Source: Veillonella parvula (lineage in GTDB: Bacteria; Bacillota; Negativicutes; Veillonellales; Veillonellaceae). Taken from it: DNA of 64,000 nucleotides. Below the pieces are notes generated by a model. That model was not told the DNA's origin. It made no database searches and saw nothing but the letters and a program-made list of their open reading frames with translations. The stretch is taken from assembly GCF_902810435.1 (NCBI RefSeq), contig NZ_LR778174.1, positions 248,001-312,000 of the forward strand, read 5' to 3'. Shown piece by piece: positions 42,648 through 51,300 of the stretch. The stretch's first letter is position 1. Each line of letters opens with the position of its first letter. Made by a program: the position numbers and the translations under genes.

Positions 42648-44260
42648 ACGTAACAATTGTGGGCGGTGGCTTAACAGGGCTAACAGCGGCTTATTATCTA
42701 GGTCATGCAAAGCCAGAATGGACCATTACTCTTTATGAACAAGCACCACGATTTGGTGGGAAAATACAAACGCAACGAGTTGATGACTTCGTAGTGGAAC
42801 TCGGTCCTGACTCCTATTTGGGTCGTAAAACAGAAATGACAGATCTCGTGCATGATCTTGGGCTAGGGGATACCCTTGTGTCTAATGAAACAGGTCAAGC
42901 CTTTGTGTATGATAAGGGCTCTATCCACCCAATTCCGGGCGGCTCCATCATGGGCATTCCTACGGAAATGATGCCCTTTGTGAAAGCAACGCTCATTTCC
43001 TGGCCTGGTAAATTGCGTGCTGGCCTAGATTATTTTAAGAAACCATACCAACTCGATAAAAATGGGGATGTATCCATTGGTCATTTTTTCAAATACCACT
43101 TAGGACAAGAAATGATGGATAAACTCATCGAGCCCCTATTAGCGGGTATCTATGGTGGCGATATTTATAAAATTAGCCTATTGTCGACATTCCCTCATTT
43201 TATTCAAGTAGAACAAAAGTATGGGAACATGGTAAAAGGTATGATGGCTGCTAAGATGAGTCACTCCAAAGCAGGTGTCTCTAAGGCCGCCAAAGGGGCT
43301 GTTACTGAAGGTGATGTGCCTCGAGCTGGTAAAGGCACTATGACGGACCGTCAATTTGAAAGTCACGAAGCTAAGACTAGTCAAGATACTTCTGCTGGTA
43401 ATAGTGTAAACAATTCTAGTCAAATGACAAAGACTAGTTCTAATCATCAGTCTGCTAAGACACAAGCGGATATGGAAAGTCGAAAGGGTACTGCTGCTCA
43501 ATCTGGCATGTTCCGTCAATTGACAGGTGGACTTGAAAGCGTGATTACTGCTATTGTCAAGGCTATGCCTAGTAATGTACACTTGCATACAGGTGCGCTA
43601 GTTTCTGATATTCGATATATTGATGGTGTATATGCAATCGATGTAGTGAAGTCGTGTAACGATTCTTGTGGCTGTCAATCTACGGCAGACCATGTGATTA
43701 TCACTACACCGCCGGCAACATATACTCAATGGTTCAAGGATGATGCGGGTTTTGATTTCTTGCGTTCCATGGAGCAATCTAGTTGCGCCATTGCTATCAT
43801 GTCTTTTGATAAAAGCACCTTTGATGGTGATTTAAAGGGATCAGGTCTTCTCATTACTCGTAACACGAATACACCTCTCACAGCGTGTACCATTCTTAAT
43901 CAAAAATGGCCACAAACTACGCCTGATGATAAGGTAGTGTTGCGCGTCTTCATCGGTAAGCCTGGTAATGATGTGGTAGAACGACTCAGCGAAGAGGAAC
44001 TTTCAGAATTGGCAGTCAAAGAAATTCAACATATCATGGGTTTTTCTGTCAAACCTGAATGGGTACGTATCAATCGTCTCATTCACTGCATGCCGCAATA
44101 TAATGTAGGCCATCGTGCAGGGATTAAAGCAGTCCGTGAACATGTGGCGGAACATTATCCAAATTTACACCTCATCGGTACGCCATTTGATGGCATTGGT
44201 ATTCCTGATGGTGTAAAACAAGCAAAAGAACTCGTAGAAAAACTTGTGAATGACAAGTAA
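42644..44260 (+). CDS. hemY: Protoporphyrinogen/coproporphyrinogen oxidase with low-complexity insert
   Basis: FAD-dependent oxidase of the HemY/CgoX family that aromatises the porphyrinogen. The dinucleotide-binding motif GGGLTGLTAAYYL is near residue 7, the FAD segment FGGKIQTQ near 38, and the C-terminal FDGIGIPDGVKQAKELV is typical. At 538 residues it is about 65 longer than usual. The excess is a Ser/Thr/Lys/Gly-rich stretch at about 205-285, between MMAAKMSHSK and SGMFRQLTGGLE. It starts with GTG overlapping hemH (GTGA). Confidence 0.92.
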   Translation: MNVTIVGGGLTGLTAAYYLGHAKPEWTITLYEQAPRFGGKIQTQRVDDFVVELGPDSYLGRKTEMTDLVHDLGLGDTLVSNETGQAFVYDKGSIHPIPGGSIMGIPTEMMPFVKATLISWPGKLRAGLDYFKKPYQLDKNGDVSIGHFFKYHLGQEMMDKLIEPLLAGIYGGDIYKISLLSTFPHFIQVEQKYGNMVKGMMAAKMSHSKAGVSKAAKGAVTEGDVPRAGKGTMTDRQFESHEAKTSQDTSAGNSVNNSSQMTKTSSNHQSAKTQADMESRKGTAAQSGMFRQLTGGLESVITAIVKAMPSNVHLHTGALVSDIRYIDGVYAIDVVKSCNDSCGCQSTADHVIITTPPATYTQWFKDDAGFDFLRSMEQSSCAIAIMSFDKSTFDGDLKGSGLLITRNTNTPLTACTILNQKWPQTTPDDKVVLRVFIGKPGNDVVERLSEEELSELAVKEIQHIMGFSVKPEWVRINRLIHCMPQYNVGHRAGIKAVREHVAEHYPNLHLIGTPFDGIGIPDGVKQAKELVEKLVNDK

Positions 44261-44385
44261 GATAGTGACTTGCTTAAAAGAGTTAGTATAGTATTAAGCG
44301 ACATAGGATTATCTCAGCCTAAAGGCAGTAATTTAGTCTTAACTAAAGAATATACTAATAAAAAATCTCAATAGAAACTAAATTG

Positions 44386-44424
44386 AAAAGACTCTATATG
44401 CTATAATAGTAAGTGGAGTCTTTT
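44386..44424 (+). terminator. Possible weak terminator between hemY and hemQ
   Basis: AAAAGACTC and GAGTCTTTT arms with a 21-base loop. A TATAAT at 44461 follows and could be the -10 box of a separate hemQ promoter. Confidence 0.4.
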
Positions 44425-44489
44425 GATTTCCGTAATTATAGATATACATTATTATTTTGATATAATCACCATAGATAGGAGTGATCATA

Positions 44490-45221
44490 ATGGGAAAAGC
44501 AATCCCTACAGTAGAAGGTTGGCATAGCCAACACATGGTATTTGCCATGGATTTCAGCGCATGGAACTGCTTCACAGAGGATGAAAAAGCAGCAGCGCGC
44601 AATGAATTAAAAGCATTCTTAGTCGACCTTGAAGCTAAACATCAAGCTAAAGAAGGTAGCTATGCATTCTATGATTGTAATGGAGCAAAAGGGGATTTAA
44701 TCTTATGGATTCTCGGTCCATCCCTTGAATACTTGGCTCAAGTAGAACGTAAATTCCGTCGTTTAGCTATTGCAAGCGTGTTGGTGCAAACTTATTCTTA
44801 TACTTCTGTAACAGAAGTAAGCACCTATGTTAAGGCCAAGTTAGATACAGAGGAAGTTAACCAAAAATTATATCCTCATGTACCTCGCGATAAATATATC
44901 TGTTTTTATAATATGAGTAAAAAACGCGAAGGTGATGACAATTGGTTCATGTTACCACCGCAAGAGCGCGGTGCTTTGATGAAAGCTCACGGTGAACTTG
45001 GTAAAACATACTTGGATGTATTATCTGAATTCACTACTGGTGGCTGTGGCCTAGACGACTGGGAATGGGGCATTACCATCTTTAGTAATGACGACATTCA
45101 ATTCAAAAAAATCGTATACGATATGCGCTTCGAAGTAGCCAGTGCAAAATACGGCATCTTCAGCGACTTCTACGTTGGTACCATCATCGACGATGCACTA
45201 CTAGAAGAAATTTTTGGATAA
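44490..45221 (+). CDS. hemQ: Coproheme decarboxylase (HemQ/ChdC)
   Basis: Chlorite-dismutase-family protein that oxidatively decarboxylates coproheme to heme b, the last step of the coproporphyrin-dependent pathway. The pattern YNMSKKREGDDNWFMLP is near residues 140-156, with the catalytic tyrosine, the proximal histidine in LMKAHGELGK near 170, and LDDWEWGITIF near 193. The length is 243. ATG 44490 follows TAGGAGTGATC. Together with hemE, hemH and hemY it completes the late part of the route. The early genes (hemA/L/B/C/D) are not in this window. Confidence 0.94.
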   Translation: MGKAIPTVEGWHSQHMVFAMDFSAWNCFTEDEKAAARNELKAFLVDLEAKHQAKEGSYAFYDCNGAKGDLILWILGPSLEYLAQVERKFRRLAIASVLVQTYSYTSVTEVSTYVKAKLDTEEVNQKLYPHVPRDKYICFYNMSKKREGDDNWFMLPPQERGALMKAHGELGKTYLDVLSEFTTGGCGLDDWEWGITIFSNDDIQFKKIVYDMRFEVASAKYGIFSDFYVGTIIDDALLEEIFG

Positions 45222-45223
45222 TA

Positions 45224-45252
45224 AAAAGGGACTGCTTGGCAGTCCCTTTTTG
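45224..45252 (+). terminator. Terminator after hemQ, with GGACTGC hairpin
   Basis: AAAAGGGACTGC, TTG loop, GCAGTCCCTTTTT. The 17-base stem-loop GGACTGCTTGGCAGTCC (45229-45245) recurs with one change at 45624-45640. Confidence 0.85.
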
Positions 45253-45377
45253 TTATTATTTAATTCATATATATCGATAAATAACTGCTTATTGTATCGT
45301 ATATTCGTTCGATTTATAATGTTCTTAAGGTAGTCGGCGAGGTTGGGTCTCTCTTCGTTATAGAAGGGGGTGAGCTT

Positions 45378-45479
45378 ATGAGTGACTTTGAACTTATTAC
45401 AGTTATCATTGGAATATTGACATTAGTCGTTTCCTTTGGAGCACTTATAGCGCTTATTTGCCTCACAAAAAGCAAATAG
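45378..45479 (+). CDS. 33-residue holin-like membrane peptide, candidate type I toxin
   Basis: A strong GAAGGGGGTGAGC site precedes ATG 45378. The peptide starts with an acidic MSDFELI, continues with one long hydrophobic helix (about residues 8-29, VIIGILTLVVSFGALIALIC) and ends in a basic TKSK. This layout matches holin-like/TxpA-type toxins of type I toxin-antitoxin systems in Firmicutes. A TATAAT at 45315-45320 can be its -10 box. A convergent consensus promoter on the other strand would make an antisense RNA to its mRNA tail. The family call is by pattern, not by database match. Confidence 0.68.
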   Translation: MSDFELITVIIGILTLVVSFGALIALICLTKSK

Positions 45480-45576
45480 CCCTCCGTTACCAAGTGTAAT
45501 TAGATAAACAGAAAGGCCATTTCCTAGATAATTAGTTTTTGAGATGCGCCTGACGTTCCTACTCGTCTGACTATCT
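45480..45576 (-). ncRNA. Predicted antisense RNA (antitoxin) to the holin-like peptide mRNA
   Basis: Transcription from the promoter at 45583-45611 would begin near 45576 and run leftwards, complementary to the 3' part of the toxin transcript. The left end is uncertain: I see no clear terminator before the toxin gene, so it may extend into it (the hairpin ATTTGC/GCAAAT around 45455-45477 is one option). The right boundary is set by promoter geometry. Confidence 0.5.
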
Positions 45577-45582
45577 ATTTAT

Positions 45583-45611
45583 ATTATAGAGATAAAGATA
45601 TATATCGTCAA
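45583..45611 (-). promoter_or_regulatory. Consensus promoter driving the antisense RNA
   Basis: On the minus strand: TTGACG (45611-45606), exactly 17 bases, TATAAT (45588-45583). Only one base differs from the ideal sigma-A promoter. No coding gene lies downstream of it in that direction for several hundred bases, which is what an RNA gene would look like. Confidence 0.7.
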
Positions 45612-45620
45612 ATTAGAATG

Positions 45621-45648
45621 AATGGACTGCTTAGCAGTCCATTTTTTT
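45621..45648 (+). terminator. Terminator of the toxin transcript
   Basis: AATGGACTGC, TTA loop, GCAGTCCATT, followed by TTTTTCC. The stem-loop is a near copy of that at 45229-45245. Confidence 0.82.
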
Positions 45649-45760
45649 CCCTCAAAATGAAGGCTATAATTTTGAACAGAAAATTTTGTATACGTACTGT
45701 ACTGTGTAAAATATAATTCACTATATTCGATTATCTTATTCATGGCTATATTTTTATAAA

Positions 45761-45849
45761 AGAGAACCCCGCATCAATCCGACTTACGAGGTCAAGGCCC
45801 TAGGCCGCAGACCTGATAAGTATGGAGGAAAGATGCGGGGTTTCTTTTA
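45761..45849 (-). terminator. Four-tier hairpin after narK
   Basis: Nested arms: ACCCCGCATC/GATGCGGGGT (45766-45775, 45832-45841), ACTTA/TAAGT, AGGTC/GACCT and GGCC/GGCC. T-runs flank it on both strands. It is more elaborate than a plain terminator and could be a stable 3' RNA. The narK gene ends 74 bp away at 45923. Confidence 0.65.
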
Positions 45850-45922
45850 TCACTTAGTTTATGAAAGTGAATTATATTTTGTAGTACCGTCGAGTGAACG
45901 TAAATTTTCTGTTTCCAGAAAA

Positions 45923-47260
45923 TTATACGTTCATATTTGCACCTTTACGCACATAGAACCAGTAGCACACAGATACAGTTACAAGGTTGAACGCAAGTAA
46001 TACAGCAAAGGCTGGGTGAATATTGCCGAACATGGAATATACAAAGCCGAAGATTTTAGGAGTAATGAAGGCACCGTATGCAGCTACGGCAGCAACGAAA
46101 CCTGTAATTAAAGAGGAAAGCAATGGATTGCCAAATACGTGAGGAATCATACGGAATGTAGCACCAGTTGCGAAGCCACAGCATACGAATGTCAACACGG
46201 ACATAGCAAAGAAGAATGGGAAGTTGTGCATATCTACGCCAACCGCAATTAGCGCTGTTGTTGCACATAGACCGAGAAGGCTTACAAAGGTAACTTTTGT
46301 ACCGCTGTTAATTTTGTCTGCTAACCAACCACCTACAGGGCGAAGTGCACCTGCTACAAGTGGACCTACGAATGCGATAGAAGCAAATGGTACTTCTGGG
46401 AATTCTTTACCTACTAATAGACCAAGTGCTGCTGCATAACCAGAGAAAGCACCGAAGGAACATGTATAAAGTAATGTAAACGCCCAAGTGTGTTTGTTCC
46501 CAAAGATTTGTACAAGATTTTTAGGATTTGGTTTTTCTAGTGGTAAGTTATCCATGAAACGTGTCATAAGTGCAAGGATAACAACGAGTGGTACGATCCA
46601 CATGAAAGCTGCATTGGCAAGGTATACTGCGTTACCTTTGATGATAGCTGGTGTTACACCAAATACACTACCTAGTGCAGTAGAACCCATAGCAAATGGA
46701 GCCAAGAAGTAGATTACAGAAACACCAAGGTTACCAACGCCGCCGTTGATACCAAGAGCAGTACCTTTTTCGGATTTAGGGAAGAAGTTGCCAATGTACG
46801 CCATGGAGGACGAGAAGTTGCCGCCCGCTAAACCGATAAGGACAGTCAAAATCATGAATGTCGTATAAGAAGTTGTTGTATCTTGAACGGCAAAGCCAAG
46901 CCATACAACAGGAACTAATAAAATAAGTGTGGAAATAAATGTCCAGTTTTTACCACCAATCAATGCTGGCATATAGGTATATACAAAACGTAATGTAGCA
47001 CCTACAAGACCTGGCAAGGCAGCTAATGTAAATAATTGATCTGTTGTGAAATTAAAGCCTGCGCCGTTAAGTTGTGCTGCAATGGTTGCCCACAAGTACC
47101 ATACGCAGAATGAAAGTGTTAGTGCGATTGTAGAGATAACCAAGTTTTGTTTAGCAATTTTCTTACCAAACTTTTCCCAAAATTCTGGATTTTCTGGTTG
47201 CCAATTAGCTACAATTTCGCTACGGCTTGCCCCTACTTGAGGCATTTTTAGTTCGCTCAT
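45923..47260 (-). CDS. narK: Nitrate/nitrite transporter NarK
   Basis: Major-facilitator transporter with about 12 membrane helices, 445 residues. Nitrate-signature segments are GLAGGNFSSSMAYIGNFFP near residue 143 and a second glycine-rich stretch (FGAFSGYAAALGLLVG) near 273. The arginines expected to bind nitrate are in GATLRFVYTY and ALRPVGGWLADK. It lies opposite to and beside the Crp-type regulator and narGHJI. AAGGAG precedes the ATG. Import of nitrate or nitrate/nitrite exchange is the likely job. Confidence 0.94.
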   Translation of the reverse strand: MSELKMPQVGASRSEIVANWQPENPEFWEKFGKKIAKQNLVISTIALTLSFCVWYLWATIAAQLNGAGFNFTTDQLFTLAALPGLVGATLRFVYTYMPALIGGKNWTFISTLILLVPVVWLGFAVQDTTTSYTTFMILTVLIGLAGGNFSSSMAYIGNFFPKSEKGTALGINGGVGNLGVSVIYFLAPFAMGSTALGSVFGVTPAIIKGNAVYLANAAFMWIVPLVVILALMTRFMDNLPLEKPNPKNLVQIFGNKHTWAFTLLYTCSFGAFSGYAAALGLLVGKEFPEVPFASIAFVGPLVAGALRPVGGWLADKINSGTKVTFVSLLGLCATTALIAVGVDMHNFPFFFAMSVLTFVCCGFATGATFRMIPHVFGNPLLSSLITGFVAAVAAYGAFITPKIFGFVYSMFGNIHPAFAVLLAFNLVTVSVCYWFYVRKGANMNV

Positions 47261-47469
47261 TTTGAACTTCTCCTTACTGAAAAACTATACATGCAATGAA
47301 GACAAGGGAGATACAACTAGGGTTCTTTGTATATAAATATTGTAATCTATAATAAAAACTATAGAAAATATTCGATTAAGTGAAAGAACTGAGTTATAAT
47401 TATTGTATCAACAAAATTTGCAATGTCTTATATCACAAATATATTATATATTGTAAAAATTTTTGTGAA

Positions 47470-47485
47470 TGTGACATAAAACACA
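47470..47485. promoter_or_regulatory. Possible Crp/Fnr-type half-palindrome in the narK-regulator intergenic region
   Basis: TGTG, 8 bases, CACA, within a region (47430-47490) that also has TATCACAAATATATT and TTTTTGTGAATG. The divergent gap of 356 bp otherwise contains promoter-like TATAAT boxes and no gene. The match to a Crp/Fnr consensus is partial. Confidence 0.3.
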
Positions 47486-47616
47486 CATATTCTGAAATTA
47501 ATAAGTTATAATAATCTTGTATATACAAAAAAGTATATAATACATGTACTTTTGCTATAAATAGATTAGTATAACTAATGGATTTTATATTAAAAGTACA
47601 ATGGAGTGGTGATGGT

Positions 47617-48303
47617 ATGGATAAAAATTTAATTAACCAATTGCTTGCTTTGCCGGGCGAGGAACTCCATCTTAAAAAAGGTGATTTTCTCTTCCATGAG
47701 GGGGACAAGGCAGAACACTTTTACGTAGTAGTAAAAGGTAGAATGAGCATTAAGAAGTTCGAAGCTAGTGGGCACATTTTTGCATTGCGTCTAGTAGGGC
47801 CGAATAATGTAATTGGTGAGGTTCCGTTGTATGAGGAGAACACAAAAACATATGTGTTCAACGCCATTGCTCGGGAGGATTGCTCTGTTTATTCTATTCG
47901 CTATGATTTGTTAGAGGCTGCTATTGCAAAAGACCATTCATTGGCCATTGCAATGATGAAAATCTATACATTACATATGCGACGTCAACAGGCAAAATAC
48001 CGAGACTTGCTATTATATGGCAAGAAGGGAGCATTTTATTCTACCTTGTTGCGCTTAGCCAATAGTTATGGTGTAAAGCGCGAGGATGGTATCTTTATCG
48101 ATATCGCCCTAACAAATCAAGAGTTGGCTGAATTTGCTGCCACATCAAGAGAAAGTTTAAATCGCATGCTAAGTGAGTTGCGTAAGTTGGGCTATGTAGC
48201 CTATGATAAACACCATCTAGTAATCTGTGATTTTGACGCTTTAATCGGATTGCTTGATTTAGAGGTTGACAATATAGACCCTAATATTAGTAATATCGAA
48301 TAA
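47617..48303 (+). CDS. Crp/Fnr family regulator of the nitrate genes (probable)
   Basis: A 228-residue regulator: a cyclic-nucleotide-binding-like beta domain (residues 15-120, DFLFHEGDKAEHFYVVVKGR), a long dimer helix and a C-terminal helix-turn-helix (LTNQELAEFAATSRESLNRM). It lacks the N-terminal cysteine cluster of Fnr, so direct Fe-S oxygen sensing is unlikely. A heme, NO or ligand-free mode is possible, as in DNR/NarR. Position between narK and narGHJI suggests that it controls both. ATG 47617 is preferred (GGAG about 10 nt ahead); ATG 47578 would add 13 residues. Confidence 0.85.
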   Translation: MDKNLINQLLALPGEELHLKKGDFLFHEGDKAEHFYVVVKGRMSIKKFEASGHIFALRLVGPNNVIGEVPLYEENTKTYVFNAIAREDCSVYSIRYDLLEAAIAKDHSLAIAMMKIYTLHMRRQQAKYRDLLLYGKKGAFYSTLLRLANSYGVKREDGIFIDIALTNQELAEFAATSRESLNRMLSELRKLGYVAYDKHHLVICDFDALIGLLDLEVDNIDPNISNIE

Positions 48304-48312
48304 CAGGATTCT

Positions 48313-48351
48313 CTCCCTTGTGTTAGCTCAGCTAGCATAAGGGATTTTTTT
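48313..48351 (+). terminator. Terminator between the regulator and narG
   Basis: CCCTTGTG...CATAAGGG with an inner AGCT/AGCT pairing, followed by ATTTTTTTG. The piece TTAGCTCAGCTAG looks like a tRNA D-arm but no tRNA folds here. Confidence 0.65.
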
Positions 48352-48374
48352 GTAGTTTTGAAGGAGGACACGAG

Positions 48375-51300
48375 ATGAGCTTGTTGTCTCAAAAGTTTAA
48401 GTTTCTTCGCAAGAAGAACGTATCTCCAAGCGGCCATCAAATAACTGAAGATGGCGGTCGCGAGTGGGAAAATTTTTATCGTGACCGTTGGTCTTACGAT
48501 AAAGTTGTCCGCACAACGCATGGCGTAAACTGTACTGGTTCTTGTAGCTGGAATATTTACGTTAAAAATGGTGTTGTTGCATGGGAAAATCAGGCTACTG
48601 ACTACCCTGAAACACCAGATGATATGCCGGATTACGAACCACGTGGGTGCCCTCGTGGTGCGACATTCTCTTGGTATCTCTATAGCCCATTGCGCGTAAA
48701 ATATCCTTATGTACGCGGTGAGTTGGCTGAGCTTTGGAGAGAAGCGAAAAAGCATGCTAAGAACCCAATCGAAGCTTGGAAATCTATCGTAGAAGATCCT
48801 GAAAAAGCGAAAAAATACAAATCTGCCCGTGGTATGGGTGGCTTTGTGCGCTCCACATGGGATGAAGCAACAGAAATTACTGCTGCATCCTTATTATATA
48901 CTGCGAAAACATACGGCCCTGACCGCAACGCAGGCTTCTCTGTAATCCCAGCGATGTCCATGTTGTCTTATGCAGCAGGTGCACGTTTCCTTAACTTAAT
49001 GGGTGGTACACCATTGTCCTTCTATGACTGGTATGCCGATTTACCACCTTCCAGCCCTCAAGTTTGGGGTGAACAAACAGATACTCCTGAATCTGGTGAC
49101 TGGTACAATGCTGGTTACATCATGACTTGGGGTTCCAATGTACCATTGACTCGTACCCCAGATGCTCACTTCTTAACAGAGGTTCGTTACAAAGGTACAA
49201 AAGTTGTATCCGTATCCCCTGACTATGCGGAATCTACAACTTCTTCCGACGCATGGCTCAATGTAAAAGCCGGCACTGATGCGGCGCTTGCTATGGCAAT
49301 GGGTCACGTTATCTTAAAAGAATATTACATCGATAAAGAAACTCCATACTTCAAAGAGTATGCAAAAGAGTTTACTGATATGCCATTCCTTGTACGCGTT
49401 GAAGATATCAATGGCACTGTACAACCAGGCCGTTTCTTGAATGCTAAGGACTTAGGTCGCCAAGAAGAAGGCGCTGACTTCCAAATGGTATTGATCGATG
49501 AACTTACAAATGAAATCGTTGTTCCTAATGGTACGATGGGTGAACGTCACACGAACCCTCAAAAATGGAATTTGCGTCTTGAAAACCGCGATACAGGGGC
49601 TAAAATTGACCCTCGTTTATCCGTATTTGATCAACGTGAAGATGTAACTGTTGTTAAGTTGCCATACTTTGGCGATGAAGAACACGAAGGCGTTATTGAA
49701 CGTGCTATTCCAACGATTACAGTACAAACTGTTGATGGTCCTGTAAAAGTAACTACTGTATATGACCTCATTCTTGCTAACTATGGTATCGATCGTGGTA
49801 TCGGCGGTGAAGTGGCTAAAGCTTACACTGATGACACTCCTTACACACCTACATGGCAAGAAAAAATCACTGGCGTAAAAGCAGATATCGCTATTGCTAC
49901 AGCTCGTGAATTTGCAGATAATGCAGAAAAAACTAAAGGTCGCTCCATGATTATCATGGGTGGTGGTATTAACCACTGGTACCATGCAGATATCATTTAC
50001 CGCACAATCTTGAACCTCATCATGTTCTGTGGTACAGAAGGTGTTAACGGTGGTGGCTGGGCTCACTACGTAGGTCAAGAAAAACTTCGTCCTGTTGAAG
50101 GCTGGGGCGGTATCATGACAGCTAACGACTGGAGTAAAGCTCCTCGTTTGCAAAATGGTACATCTTGGTTCTACTTTGCTACAGAACAATATCGTTCTGA
50201 TTGCATCGATTTGGCAGACCGCGTGTCTAAATTAGCTAAACCTCGTTACCGTCACCCTGGTGATTACAACGTATTGGCTGCACGTTTAGGTTGGTTGCCA
50301 TCTTACCCTACTTTCAATAAAGGTAGCCAAGAATTGATTAACGATGCTCGTGCAGCAGGTGCTGGTACAGAAGCAGAAATCAATCAATATGTGGCGCAAG
50401 CATTGAAAAACAAAGAATTACAATTCTGCGTAGAAGATCCAGCGGCTAAAGAAAACCACCCACGCAACTTGTTTGTATGGCGTGCAAACCTTATCGGTTC
50501 TTCCTCTAAAGGCCATGAATATTTCTTAAAACATTTACTTGGTACAAAACATGGTGTTCTTGAAGATGATGATGCACCAGTAAAACCAGAAGAAATCAAA
50601 TGGCGCGAAGCAGATGAAGCTGGTAAGCTTGACCTCTTAATCGATATCGACTTCCGTATGGCTTCTACAGGCTTATACTCTGATATCGTATTCCCAGCTG
50701 CTACATGGTATGAAAAAGAAGACTTGTCTTCTACAGACATGCATCCATATGTACACGTATTCCAAGCAGCTGTTGATTGCGCATGGGAAACTAAATCTGA
50801 CTGGGATACATTCCGTACCCTTGCAGAAACAGTATCTCGCGTAGCGAAAGAGTCTGGCTTCACAGAATATGAAGATATCGTAGCATTACCTCTTGGTCAT
50901 GACAGCCCAGGTGAAGTGGCACAACCAGAAGGTAAGGTTCTTGACTGGAGCAAAGGCGAATGTGAACCAATTCCTGGTAAAACAATGCCGAACCTTGTTC
51001 ATGTAAAACGTGATTACAGTAAAATCTTTGAAAAATACATTGCGTTGGGACCTAATATCGAAAATAAAATGGGTGCTCATGGCATGGCGTGGGATGTATC
51101 TGATGAATACAAGACATTATATGATCAAAATGGTATCATCGATAATCCAGAATTCATTTCTCATGGCCGTCCTAGCATTTACGAATGTAAGGAAGCTTGT
51201 AATGTTGTATTAACATTATCTTCTTGTACAAATGGTAAATTGGCTGTTCGCTCTTGGAAAGCTATGGAAGAAAAAACAGGTCTTTCTGGTCTTGAAAAGA

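Noticed and set aside
48318-48345. TTAGCTCAGCTAG resembling a tRNA D-arm
   Set aside because: No acceptor, anticodon or T-arm can be folded around it; it lies inside a terminator hairpin followed by a T-run.
48472-48480. Second copy of the guaA end sequence GAGTGGGAA as an attachment site
   Set aside because: It lies inside narG codons and is only 9 bases long; expected by chance in a window of this size.
49617-50189. Minus-strand open frame of 190 codons inside narG
   Set aside because: Shadow of a strongly coding gene, no ribosome site, cysteine/serine/threonine-rich composition typical of antisense frames.
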